DNA from: Streptomyces lomondensis
GTDB lineage: Bacteria > Actinomycetota > Actinomycetes > Streptomycetales > Streptomycetaceae
Assembly (NCBI RefSeq): GCF_014651035.1
Contig: NZ_BMWC01000001.1
Span: forward strand, 558,001 to 622,000
DNA: 64,000 nt
Reading direction: 5' to 3'
The position numbers and the translations under genes were made by a program. The notes beneath the pieces were generated by a model. That model saw only the letters and a list, made by a program, of their open reading frames with translations. It did not search any database and was not told the origin of the DNA. This document shows positions 36,180 through 46,518 of the stretch, piece after piece (positions within the stretch are counted from its first letter, which is position 1; each line of letters starts with the position of its first letter).

Positions 36180-37880
36180 GTGAACGACCGATACGACCCT
36201 GGGTACGGGGGCGACCAGTACGAACTCGTCGGCTACGACGAGTACGGCCAACCTGTCTACCGGCAGGTCCAAACCCAGCAGACCCAGCAGCAGGCCTACG
36301 ACCCGTACACCCAGCAGGGACAGCAGCACCAGCAGGGCTACGGCTACGACCCGTACGGCACGGCCGGGCAGCAGTCCCCGCCCGCGTACGACTACGGCAC
36401 CGGCCCGCAGCAGCCCGCGCCCACCCACGGCTACGACCCGTACGCCTCCGTCCCGCACCAGGGCGGCCCGCACGACCCCTACGGCCAGACCGCGGCGGCG
36501 GACGGCACCGGCCGGCAGCCCCGGGTCGCCGAGCAGACGGCCCAGCAGACCGCCCACATCCCGCAGCAGGCCGGCCCGGCCGAGGACGAGCAGGCCCCCG
36601 ACCGGGAGTACCACACCGAGCAGTTCGCCTTCGTCGAGGAGCCGGACGACAACTCCGAAGACGTCATCGACTGGCTGAAGTTCACCGAGAACCGCACCGA
36701 GCGGCGCGAGGAGGCCCGGCGCCGCGCCCGCAGCCGGGTCATCGCCCTGGTCGTCGTCCTCGCCCTCGCCGCGGTCGGCGGCGTCGGCTACCTCTGGTAC
36801 GCGGGGAAGCTGCCCGGCCTGTCCTCCGACGACTCCAAGACGGGCACCGCGACGGCCGCGGGCGCCCAGAAGCGCGACGTGATCGTCGTCCACCTGCACG
36901 ACACCAAGGGCGGCGGCACCTCCACGGCCCTCCTCGTCGACAACACCACCACCAAGCGCGGCACCACCGTCCTGCTGCCCAACTCCCTCGTCCTGACCAG
37001 CGACGACGGCACCACGACGACCCTCGCCAAGTCGGTCGAGGACGACGGCTCCGACGGCACCCGCGACGCGCTCGACACGGTCCTCGGCACCGACATCCAG
37101 GGCACCTGGCGCCTGGACACCCCCTACCTGCAGAACCTCGTCGACCTCGTCGGCAACATCGACGTCGACACCGATGCGGACGTCCCCGACCCCGCCGCCA
37201 AGAAGAAGGGCGAGGCCCCCCTGGTCAGCAAGGGCAGGGACCAGACCCTCAGCGGCAAGATGGCCGTCGCCTACGCCACCTACCGCGCCCCCGGCGAGGC
37301 CCAGAACGCCCAGCTGGAGCGCTTCGGGCAGGTCATGCAGGGCGTCCTGCGCAAGATGTCCTCCGACCCGCAGGCCGCGACGACCACGATCCAGACCCTG
37401 GCGCAGATCCTGGACCCGTCCCTGACCGACAAAGACCTCGGCTCCTTCCTCGCCGGGCTCTCCGACCTCGCCAAGGGCGGCGACTACCGGACGGACCTGC
37501 TGCCCGTCCAGAGCGACGGCACACTCAGCGCCCAGGCGAGCGCGGGGGTCGTCAAGAACGTCCTCGGCGGCACCGCCAAGAGCCCCGACAAGGACGCCGC
37601 GGTCAGCGTCTCTGTCCAGAACGCCACCGGCGTCGAGGACAACACCGAGAAGGCCCGCGTCGTACTCCTCAACGGCGGCTTCACCTTCCTGGAGGGCGGC
37701 ACGGCCGGCGCCCGGGCCACGTCCGAGGTCGTCTACGGCGACGCCGCCGACAAGGCGAACGCCACCGAGGTCGCCAAGACCCTGGGCCTGCCCGCGGGCT
37801 CCGTCACCAAGGGCCGGCTCTCGGGGAGCGCCGACGTCTCCGTGATCCTCGGCCAGGACTACAAGCCCTCCTCCGACTAG
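36180..37880 (+). CDS. LytR-CpsA-Psr (LCP) family membrane protein
   Basis: A 566-residue protein. The cytoplasmic N-terminus (1-180) is Tyr/Gln-rich with repeated YDPY motifs. A membrane helix (about 185-208), an external LCP-like domain (about 235-390) and a C-terminal LytR_C domain (about 478-565) follow. LCP enzymes attach wall teichoic acid or other glycopolymers to peptidoglycan. The usual arginine-rich catalytic signatures are reduced here (PNSLVL where PRD is expected). GTG 36180 follows GAGAGGGG. By synteny it corresponds to the gene I recall as pdtA (SCO2578), a polydiglycosylphosphate transferase of S. coelicolor. That match is from memory. Confidence 0.85.
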   Translation: MNDRYDPGYGGDQYELVGYDEYGQPVYRQVQTQQTQQQAYDPYTQQGQQHQQGYGYDPYGTAGQQSPPAYDYGTGPQQPAPTHGYDPYASVPHQGGPHDPYGQTAAADGTGRQPRVAEQTAQQTAHIPQQAGPAEDEQAPDREYHTEQFAFVEEPDDNSEDVIDWLKFTENRTERREEARRRARSRVIALVVVLALAAVGGVGYLWYAGKLPGLSSDDSKTGTATAAGAQKRDVIVVHLHDTKGGGTSTALLVDNTTTKRGTTVLLPNSLVLTSDDGTTTTLAKSVEDDGSDGTRDALDTVLGTDIQGTWRLDTPYLQNLVDLVGNIDVDTDADVPDPAAKKKGEAPLVSKGRDQTLSGKMAVAYATYRAPGEAQNAQLERFGQVMQGVLRKMSSDPQAATTTIQTLAQILDPSLTDKDLGSFLAGLSDLAKGGDYRTDLLPVQSDGTLSAQASAGVVKNVLGGTAKSPDKDAAVSVSVQNATGVEDNTEKARVVLLNGGFTFLEGGTAGARATSEVVYGDAADKANATEVAKTLGLPAGSVTKGRLSGSADVSVILGQDYKPSSD

Positions 37881-37985
37881 GTGGCAGGAGGGTGCTCCCC
37901 AGGTGATCCCGGCAATCGCGTGGGGGGGCGGTCGGCGGTCCGTGAGACCCTTGGTGGCAAGTGACCGCCGACCGAAAGCCTTGTA

Positions 37986-38432
37986 GTGACCGTGACCGAC
38001 CGCTCCCAGGAGCTCATCAACACCGCCGCCCAGGCGGCCGCCGACAAGCTGGCGCACGACATCGTCGGCTACGACGTCAGTGACGTGCTGTCCATCACGG
38101 ACGCCTTCCTGCTCGCCTCCGCGCCCAACGACCGCCAGGTCAAGGCGATCGTCGACGAGATCGAAGAGCGCCTCTCGAAGGAACTCGGCGCCAAGCCGGT
38201 GCGCCGCGAGGGCGACCGCGAGGCCCGCTGGGTCCTGCTCGACTACGTCGACATCGTCGTCCACGTCCAGCACAGCGAGGAGCGCGTCTTCTACGCCCTG
38301 GAGCGGCTGTGGAAGGACTGCCCCGAGCTGGAGCTCCCCGAGGACGCCAGGGCCACCCGCGGCAAGGCCGAGGAGCACGCCAAGCTCCAGGCGGCCGAGG
38401 AGGCGGCGGAGCTGGACGGAGACTGGCGGTGA
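37986..38432 (+). CDS. rsfS: Ribosome silencing factor
   Basis: A 148-residue RsfS/Iojap protein that binds L14 and blocks subunit joining when nutrients are low. The Oligomerisation domain spans residues 8-120, with YDVSDVLSITDAFLLAS and ARWVLLDYVDIVVHV. GTG 37986 is used; GTG 37992 is an equal alternative. Its TGA overlaps the GTG of the next gene by four bases (GTGA). It follows nadD and the LCP gene in the usual bacterial nadD-rsfS neighbourhood. Confidence 0.94.
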   Translation: MTVTDRSQELINTAAQAAADKLAHDIVGYDVSDVLSITDAFLLASAPNDRQVKAIVDEIEERLSKELGAKPVRREGDREARWVLLDYVDIVVHVQHSEERVFYALERLWKDCPELELPEDARATRGKAEEHAKLQAAEEAAELDGDWR

Positions 38433-39094
38433 GCGCCTTCAGCGAGGCCGGCAAGCCGGGCCGGGGCCGTCGCGTCATCCTCTGGCGGCACGGCCAGACC
38501 TCGTGGAACGTGGAGCGCCGCTTCCAGGGCACCACGGACGTCGAACTCACCGAGACCGGCGTCGCCCAGGCCCGCCGCGCGGCCCGGCTGCTCGCCTCCC
38601 TGAAGCCGGACGCGATCGTCGCCTCCGACCTCCGGCGGGCCGCGCACACGGCCGCCGAGCTCGCCGCGCTCACCGGCCTCGACGTCACCCACGACGAGGC
38701 ACTGCGCGAGACCTACGCGGGCGTCTGGCAGGGCCTGACGCACGAGGAGATCATCGCCCGGCACGGCGACGAGTACGCCGCGTGGAAGCGCGGCGAGCCC
38801 GTGCGCCGCGGCGGCGGCGAACTGGAGACCGAGGTCGCCGACCGCGCCGCCCCCGTGGTGCTCCGGCACGCCGAGAAACTCCCCGAGAACGGCACGCTCG
38901 TCGTGGCCAGCCACGGCGGCACCATCCGCACCACCATCGGCCGCCTCCTCGGCCTGGACCCCCACAACTGGGAGAGCCTCGGCGGACTCTCCAACTGCTG
39001 CTGGTCCGTCCTCGGCGAAGGCGCCCGCGGCTGGCGCCTGCTGGAGCACAACGCCGGCACGCTGCCGGAACCGGTGCTCGGCGACGACGACTGA
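38429..39094 (+). CDS. Histidine phosphatase family protein
   Basis: A 221-residue branch of the phosphoglycerate mutase superfamily. The catalytic RHG motif is in LWRHGQTSWN (about residues 17-26), the second histidine in SHGGTIR (about 158-164), and the acid in ETYAGVWQGL. Such proteins next to rsfS include phosphatases of unknown substrate; a GpmB-like or cobC-like role cannot be distinguished. GTG 38429 overlaps the rsfS stop, so translation is coupled. Confidence 0.9.
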   Translation: MSAFSEAGKPGRGRRVILWRHGQTSWNVERRFQGTTDVELTETGVAQARRAARLLASLKPDAIVASDLRRAAHTAAELAALTGLDVTHDEALRETYAGVWQGLTHEEIIARHGDEYAAWKRGEPVRRGGGELETEVADRAAPVVLRHAEKLPENGTLVVASHGGTIRTTIGRLLGLDPHNWESLGGLSNCCWSVLGEGARGWRLLEHNAGTLPEPVLGDDD

Positions 39095-39103
39095 CCCCCG
39101 GAT

Positions 39104-39133
39104 TTCACTTTCCGGCAGGTCGCAGGCTAAAGT
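39104..39133 (+). promoter_or_regulatory. Promoter of first tRNA-Ala
   Basis: TTCACT (39104-39109), an 18-base spacer and TAAAGT (39128-39133). A hairpin with a 7-bp GC stem (39146-39152 with 39157-39163) lies between it and the tRNA. Confidence 0.5.
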
Positions 39134-39173
39134 TCTTCTTGTTCGCCCCGCCGGTCGGCGGGGAGGAACGCGA

Positions 39174-39246
39174 GGGGCTATAGCTCAGTTGGTAGAGCGC
39201 CTGCATGGCATGCAGGAGGTCAGGAGTTCAATTCTCCTTAGCTCCA
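39174..39246 (+). tRNA. tRNA-Ala (GGC)
   Basis: A 73-nt tRNA with a complete cloverleaf. The acceptor ggggcta pairs with tagctcc with one G-U, D stem gctc/gagc, anticodon stem cctgc/gcagg and T stem aggag/ctcct. The anticodon loop atggcat gives anticodon GGC, so it reads Ala GCC/GCU codons. CCA is not encoded. It is identical to the copy at 39983-40055. Confidence 0.97.
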
Positions 39247-39253
39247 CGTCAAG

Positions 39254-39284
39254 ATCCCGTTCCCGTCCAGGGAGCGGGATTTTT
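39254..39284 (+). terminator. Terminator after first tRNA-Ala
   Basis: An 11-bp stem with one G-U pair (39254-39264 with 39270-39280), 5-base loop and five Ts (39280-39284). It is a classic intrinsic terminator. Confidence 0.9.
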
Positions 39285-39447
39285 CGTGCCCCGGGTTGAG
39301 TCACTCGGGCCCGCTGAGGCGTATACCTCTACGGTCGCGACGCGTGCCGTGTCCGGACTGGTACTGAGGCGTCGCTGACCGTATTGGTCCGGCCGTGGCA
39401 GAATCAAACGGCCGGAAGGGGGCGCGGCCCGACGGGAGGGAGTTGCG

Positions 39448-39621
39448 ATGCCTGCGAGCATCCTCGAGGAGGTCGACCACCTCCTCGGAGCAGCGTTGAC
39501 ACGGGACATGTCCACCCGCCTCAGCTGCCCTTCCTGCGGTTCCGCGCACGTGGCCCAGATGCTCGGCGACAACGGCGGGATCTCCTACGTGTGCACGGCC
39601 TGCGGCCACAGCTGGAGCTGA
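39448..39621 (+). CDS. Small zinc-ribbon protein (57 aa)
   Basis: A 57-residue protein with two CxxC knuckles, CPSCG (near residue 29) and CTACG (near residue 49), a zinc-ribbon arrangement. The N-terminal half is a short helix (SILEEVDHLLGAALTRD). The ribosome site GGGAGGG lies seven bases before ATG 39448. The next small gene starts three bases after its stop. It resembles small actinobacterial zinc-ribbon proteins of unknown function. A DNA- or RNA-binding role is possible but unproven. Confidence 0.8.
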   Translation: MPASILEEVDHLLGAALTRDMSTRLSCPSCGSAHVAQMLGDNGGISYVCTACGHSWS

Positions 39622-39624
39622 TCG

Positions 39625-39858
39625 ATGGGTGCACACAGGCGGAAGTGCGACTGGTGCGGCAGCGGGACTCCGATCGTCCGCGACATGGAGCCGATCAATC
39701 CCGACTACCAGTACTGGTGCGAGGAGTGCGCGCGGGCGCTGATCATAAAAGGCGACCCGATCGAGACGTACCGCGAGCTGGAGGGCGAGCCGATCTACGG
39801 CCGGCTTCTGGAGGAGCACTGCACGCTCAAGCGGTTCTATTCGTTCGTGACGGCCTGA
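39625..39858 (+). CDS. Small CxxC protein (77 aa)
   Basis: A 77-residue protein with two CxxC pairs, CDWCGSG near the start and WCEECARA near residue 32, so probably one bound zinc. The C-terminal half (ETYRELEGEPIYGRLLEEHC) is helical. It begins three bases after the preceding zinc-ribbon gene, suggesting one transcript. I do not recognise a characterised family. Both small genes lie between two identical tRNA-Ala genes. Confidence 0.78.
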   Translation: MGAHRRKCDWCGSGTPIVRDMEPINPDYQYWCEECARALIIKGDPIETYRELEGEPIYGRLLEEHCTLKRFYSFVTA

Positions 39859-39914
39859 GGCTCGGAGGCTCGGAGGATCGACAAAACGGTCATATCGGGC
39901 AAGGGGAAATCGAT

Positions 39915-39944
39915 TTGGTGTTGGGCCCGGAGGACCAGTAATGT
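39915..39944 (+). promoter_or_regulatory. Promoter of second tRNA-Ala
   Basis: TTGGTG (39915-39920), an 18-base spacer and TAATGT (39939-39944), about 40 bases before the tRNA 5' end. Confidence 0.6.
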
Positions 39945-39982
39945 TGGCGTCGCCGCCGGGGAAACCGGGCGGACCACAACAA

Positions 39983-40055
39983 GGGGCTATAGCTCAGTTG
40001 GTAGAGCGCCTGCATGGCATGCAGGAGGTCAGGAGTTCAATTCTCCTTAGCTCCA
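39983..40055 (+). tRNA. tRNA-Ala (GGC), second identical copy
   Basis: It is base-for-base identical to the tRNA at 39174-39246, with the same anticodon GGC and no encoded CCA. The identity stops at the tRNA ends apart from one or two bases. It is followed by a strong terminator. Confidence 0.97.
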
Positions 40056-40064
40056 CAGCAGATG

Positions 40065-40100
40065 AGAAGGCGGGCCATCCGATCGGATGGCCCGCCTTCT
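40065..40100 (+). terminator. Terminator after second tRNA-Ala
   Basis: A perfect 16-bp stem (40065-40080 with 40085-40100) with loop gatc, followed by TTGTGTGT. Confidence 0.85.
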
Positions 40101-40123
40101 TGTGTGTGCTGCCCGTGTACGCG

Positions 40124-40156
40124 TACGGCGGGCTCCCCCGAGGGGAACCCGCCGTA
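40124..40156 (-). terminator. Terminator of NuoF-like gene
   Basis: A 9-bp stem (40124-40132 with 40148-40156) and an inner 5-bp stem with a 3-base loop lie just past the minus-strand stop. Confidence 0.65.
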
Positions 40157-40163
40157 GGTCTGT

Positions 40164-41774
40164 TCAGCGGCCGAGAGCGCGGCGTCCGCGGCCCTGGGAG
40201 AGCACCGGGAGGTTGCGGGAGGGCGCGCCCTGCGAACGCTCCTCCTCGATGCGCAGGGCCAGCGCCGGGCAGCGCCGCACCGCGCGCAGAGCCTTGGCCT
40301 CGGCATACCGCGGCACCTGCGCCTGCGCCACGGTCGGGAAGCCGTCGGCGCCCAGCTGGAACACCTCCGGGAGGATGTCCGCGCACAGGCCGTGGCCCCG
40401 GCACAGCGTCCAGTCGACGTAGATCTTCTGGCGGCTCGGGCCGTTCTCCTCGGACTCGCCGCCGCCCGGGATGCCCGTCGGGGCCCTGCCCCCCTCGAAG
40501 AGCGGCAGAACGCCCTCCACGCGTCGTCCACAGCCGTTGCCGAGGACGTGCGCGGCCAGGTCGTCCGTGAACGCCTTGATGGTCGACTCCAGGAACATCG
40601 CGGAGCCGTCCGGGTGCGAGCAGGCGCCGCGCCGCTTCACGTTCTTGGCGACCTGCTTGAGCGCCTCCAGGGCCGCCGGACCGCCGCCGTTGAGGATGTC
40701 CTCCAAGCCGCGCGCGGCGGCCGGCAGGCCGAGGTAGCAGGGGCCGCACTGGCCCGCGCTCTCCTCGGCCAGCCACTGGGCGACCCGCAGCGACTCGCCC
40801 AGCGGGCAGGTGTCCTGACTGATCGGCAGGATCGCGCCGGCGCCCAGCGAGCCGCCCACCGCGTCCAGCGAGTTGCGGGAGACGATCGCCTCGTTGACCG
40901 TCGCGGCGTCGATCCACTTGCCGTGGTAGCCGCCGGTGAGCACGCCCTGCGGCACCGGCGGAGCGCCGGCGAGCTGGAGGACGTAGCGCAGCGGCACGCC
41001 CGTCGGCACCTCGATCACCATGGGCCGGGCGACCGCCCCGGAGACCGTGAGCATGACGGTGCCCGGCTCGTCGTACAGGCCCGTGTTGCCGTAGCGCTCC
41101 GGGCCGATGCGGGCGGCGATCGCCAGCTGGGCGAAGGTCTCGGCGTTCGACAGCAGGGTGGGCGCGCCGCCGACGCCGTTCTGCGAGGCGCTGACCTTGC
41201 GGCCGGGCGGGATCGCCGGGCCGCCGTCGATCGAGCGGATCAGCGACGCGGCGGCGCCGGTGACCATGCGGACCGGATTGCGCTGCACACGGGCGCGCAG
41301 GGCCGATCGGCGGCCGTTGCTGAGGCCGCGCTCGGCGAGCGCGGCCTCCATGGAGCGCTGTGTGGACTCACGGGTGACCCCCACCACGAGCGTGCGGGCA
41401 CCCAGCGCCTCGGCGCACAGCAGCGCGCCGTCCAGGATCAGATGCGGGGCACGGTTGATCAGCACCGTGTCCTTGCGGCAGGCCGGTTCGTCCTCGCTGC
41501 CGTTCACCACGACGACCGGCCGGACGCCGCGCTTGATCGCCGCCTCGGCGACCGAGCGCAGCTTCTTGTGGAAGGGGAAGCCCGCGCCGCCGCGGCCCTT
41601 CAGGTTGATGCGTTCGGCGAGTTGCGCGAGCTGCTCGCCGCCCATCGGCTCGAGCGGCCCGTGCACCTTCAGATGCATGGGCAGATCGAGCCGATCGACA
41701 AGGTCGAAGCCCGACGTGAGCTGGGGAAGGCCGACCACGCGGACTTCGGGTACGTCGGGCAGGGCCTCGTTCAC
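40164..41774 (-). CDS. NuoF-like flavoprotein fused to a 3Fe-4S ferredoxin
   Basis: A 536-residue putative redox protein. Residues about 45-410 resemble the complex I 51-kDa subunit (NuoF): FMN/NAD regions GRGGAGFPFHKKL and NGSEDEPACRKD, then the cluster region ESAGQCGPC (Cys343, Cys346) and RGACSHPDG (Cys385). The first cysteine of the usual CxxCxxC is Ala340 here. Residues about 450-510 form a ferredoxin with Cys458, Cys464 and Cys502 in CX5C...CP spacing, typical of a 3Fe-4S cluster. The GTG start overlaps the stop of the membrane partner by four bases (GTGA). Inference: electrons pass between this protein and the membrane cytochrome. Confidence 0.85.
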   Translation of the reverse strand: MNEALPDVPEVRVVGLPQLTSGFDLVDRLDLPMHLKVHGPLEPMGGEQLAQLAERINLKGRGGAGFPFHKKLRSVAEAAIKRGVRPVVVVNGSEDEPACRKDTVLINRAPHLILDGALLCAEALGARTLVVGVTRESTQRSMEAALAERGLSNGRRSALRARVQRNPVRMVTGAAASLIRSIDGGPAIPPGRKVSASQNGVGGAPTLLSNAETFAQLAIAARIGPERYGNTGLYDEPGTVMLTVSGAVARPMVIEVPTGVPLRYVLQLAGAPPVPQGVLTGGYHGKWIDAATVNEAIVSRNSLDAVGGSLGAGAILPISQDTCPLGESLRVAQWLAEESAGQCGPCYLGLPAAARGLEDILNGGGPAALEALKQVAKNVKRRGACSHPDGSAMFLESTIKAFTDDLAAHVLGNGCGRRVEGVLPLFEGGRAPTGIPGGGESEENGPSRQKIYVDWTLCRGHGLCADILPEVFQLGADGFPTVAQAQVPRYAEAKALRAVRRCPALALRIEEERSQGAPSRNLPVLSQGRGRRALGR

Positions 41775-43051
41775 TTAAAGCCTCCGGAAGGCGTGTTCCA
41801 AGGTTCGCCCGAGCCCGGTGCGTCGAAGTCGTAGGACGCACCGGGCAGTGTTTCAGTGGCGGGACCGCTGTTGTACGTGTCGTTCGGGTAGTACGTGTCG
41901 TAGACGGCGTTCGTCTCACCCGTGTCGTACACGTCACTCGATCCATAGCCGGCGGCGCCTGGATTGCCATAGGCCGGGATGCTTTGTCCGGTGTCCCGCA
42001 GGGGGTCGTAGGGCGGGATGTTGAAGCCCGTGTCCTGGAGGGGGTCGTAGGCCGACGGCGGGGCCTCGCCGACCGGGGGCGGGGACGGGATCGGCCAGTT
42101 GCCCGAGGTGCTGGAGGGTCCGTCCACGGTCGGGATGGTCTCGGTGGGCTGCAGGTCCAGCGGCAGCTCCATGCTGGTGGTCGGCCCCGGCGCGAAGGCC
42201 TGGTCCCGCGGCGGGCCCGAGACGGCCCGATAGGCCGCGGCGAAGCCGCTCACCGGCTCCTGCGGCGCGGCGGGGCGCTCCGCCCTCTCGTACCGCGGCG
42301 CCGACGGGGACGCCATGGCCCGCGCGGACGCGTCCCGGCTCTCGTAGCCGGGCAGCGCGGAGCCGGCGCCCGCCCGGGCCCGGCTCTCCTCCAGGTCCCT
42401 GCGGCCCTGGCCCTCGCCGGGCCCGATGAGCGCGGCGATCTTGTCGGCGACCTTGCGCTTGACCGGGCGCGGAGCCGCGCGCAGGGCGAGGGCTCCGGCC
42501 ACCCCGGCCAGGGACAGGCAGTACAGGACGACGAAGATCGGCGCGGCCGCGCGACCCGCGTAGAGGCCGTGCACGAGGGCGGCGCACCAGGCCGGGTAGG
42601 CCAGCATGTGCATGGCCCGCCAGCGGGCGGCGACGGGTGCGGGGGAGGCGAAGCGGTTGCGCAGTACGCCGGTGACGCCCACGAAGATCATGAGCATGCC
42701 CGCCAGGGTGCCCAGGCCGATCAGGAACGACCTGCCCGCGACCAGCTCGTCGTCGGTGAGCAGCAGCCCGAAGGGGATCACGGCGGCGATCCACGAGGTG
42801 TGGGACAGCGCCAGTTTGACCCCGATGTGCACCAGCAGGAAGAGGATCGAGGCGACGGCCGTGGTCCGGTGCACGGCCTGCGCCAGGAGGCGCCTGCGCG
42901 CGTCGAGGAGGACCCGGTCCTGGGCGACCAGGCCCCAGATCACCGAGCAGGTCAGACACACGAGGGACAGCACGCCCGCACCGAAGTTGAGGAACTCGGC
43001 GAAGGAGTCGTCGGCCGTGGAGTCGTAGGGGTTCACGACCTGCCTCCCCAC
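41771..43051 (-). CDS. Cytochrome b/ferric-reductase-like membrane protein
   Basis: A 426-residue protein. The N-terminal 200 residues have about six membrane helices with histidines placed to bind heme (His61, His75, His84, His148, His161), reminiscent of ferric-reductase or b-type cytochromes. The C-terminal 220 residues are a disordered Pro/Tyr/Ser/Asp-rich tail with repeated YDPL-x-DTG motifs. It is the first gene of a two-gene minus-strand operon with the NuoF-like/ferredoxin fusion. Electron acceptor and donor are unknown. The start at 43051 (minus strand) is preceded by GGGGGAG. Confidence 0.8.
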   Translation of the reverse strand: MGRQVVNPYDSTADDSFAEFLNFGAGVLSLVCLTCSVIWGLVAQDRVLLDARRRLLAQAVHRTTAVASILFLLVHIGVKLALSHTSWIAAVIPFGLLLTDDELVAGRSFLIGLGTLAGMLMIFVGVTGVLRNRFASPAPVAARWRAMHMLAYPAWCAALVHGLYAGRAAAPIFVVLYCLSLAGVAGALALRAAPRPVKRKVADKIAALIGPGEGQGRRDLEESRARAGAGSALPGYESRDASARAMASPSAPRYERAERPAAPQEPVSGFAAAYRAVSGPPRDQAFAPGPTTSMELPLDLQPTETIPTVDGPSSTSGNWPIPSPPPVGEAPPSAYDPLQDTGFNIPPYDPLRDTGQSIPAYGNPGAAGYGSSDVYDTGETNAVYDTYYPNDTYNSGPATETLPGASYDFDAPGSGEPWNTPSGGFK

Positions 43052-43237
43052 GTCCCGGTGACCGGGGGGAGTGAGGTGGTACTGCGATGAGGGTTCATGG
43101 GGGCAACTCCGAGCGGTTCGGGAAAGCAGCGGTCCCGCTGCCGCACTCTAAGCGGAGCCATACCGATGGGTACGAGGTTTGAGTTATTGCGTTGTTATCA
43201 AAGGACAATGTGGTTGTTGTGATGTCCCTTAGTGACT

Positions 43238-43252
43238 GTTACGCGAAGTAAC
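43238..43252. promoter_or_regulatory. BldD-box-like inverted repeat
   Basis: gttac-gcgaa-gtaac is a 5-bp inverted repeat in an unusually AT-rich region. It agrees with 7 of 9 defined positions of the published BldD consensus as I remember it, with both mismatches at the centre. It lies between the cytochrome gene and the leuS leader. Confidence 0.3.
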
Positions 43253-43328
43253 TTTTGACCCTGGTTCAGCTCTTCGGGCACCGAGACGGCCCTCCGGAAG
43301 CGCGTCGCGGCGCGCTGGGGGCCTGCGG

Positions 43329-43334
43329 TACCCT
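43329..43334 (+). promoter_or_regulatory. -10 element of leuS leader transcript
   Basis: TACCCT lies exactly six bases before ATG 43341, the same architecture as proA and other leaderless genes here. I see no clear -35 box. Confidence 0.55.
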
Positions 43335-43340
43335 AACGCC

Positions 43341-43379
43341 ATGCGTGCCGTACGCCTTCTGCTTAGCGGGCCGCGCTGA
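43341..43379 (+). CDS. Leaderless leuS leader peptide [12 protein letters not shown]
   Basis: A 12-codon gene starts at the predicted transcription start, six bases after TACCCT. It contains three consecutive leucine codons CTT CTG CTT (43356-43364); CTT is rare in Streptomyces. It stops at TGA 43377-43379. Downstream lie an 8-bp hairpin (43386-43393 with 43406-43413) and an intrinsic terminator (43427-43451), then leuS. This is the layout of ribosome-mediated attenuation, where slow decoding of leucine codons would raise leuS expression. The peptide is seen in the sequence; the mechanism is inferred. Confidence 0.7.
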   Translation: MRAVRLLLSGPR

Positions 43380-43426
43380 TCAGTCCCGGCCACCGGACGA
43401 GTCGAGTGGCCGGAATCGGCGCGGCG

Positions 43427-43451
43427 TCCCCTCCTGTGCGAGGGGATTTTT
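43427..43451 (+). terminator. Attenuator terminator upstream of leuS
   Basis: A perfect 7-bp stem tcccctc/gagggga (43427-43433 with 43440-43446), 6-base loop and five Ts (43447-43451). It lies 56 bases before the leuS start, inside the leader. U-tracts are rare in this genome, which makes it stand out. Confidence 0.8.
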
Positions 43452-43506
43452 CGTTTCTCGAACCACACAGCCGCAGGCAGAGACGATCGATGGAGCTTTG
43501 AGGATC

Positions 43507-46380
<2,874 letters not shown>

Positions 46381-46394
46381 CCGCGAGGGACTGC

Positions 46395-46458
46395 GGACCA
46401 CTCTCCGGGTGGTCCCCTACGGGCAGGTTCGGGGTCTTTCTGGAACTCCGGACCTGCC
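46395..46458 (+). terminator. Two hairpins after leuS
   Basis: The first stem is 7 bp (46395-46401 with 46409-46415). The second is 11 bp with one G-U pair (46422-46432 with 46448-46458). Together they form the likely end of the leuS transcript. Confidence 0.6.
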
Positions 46459-46518
46459 TGTTGCGTTTACCGTTGAAGAGCGACGCGAGGCGTCACGCGA
46501 CATCCTGAGGAGGAGCCG

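Noticed and set aside
39174..40055. attL/attR of an integrated element formed by the two tRNA-Ala genes
   Set aside because: Both tRNAs are complete with separate promoters and terminators, and only two small genes without an integrase lie between them.
43261..43506. T-box riboswitch upstream of leuS
   Set aside because: No T-box consensus sequence or specifier stem is visible; the leader is too short and instead encodes a Leu-rich peptide.
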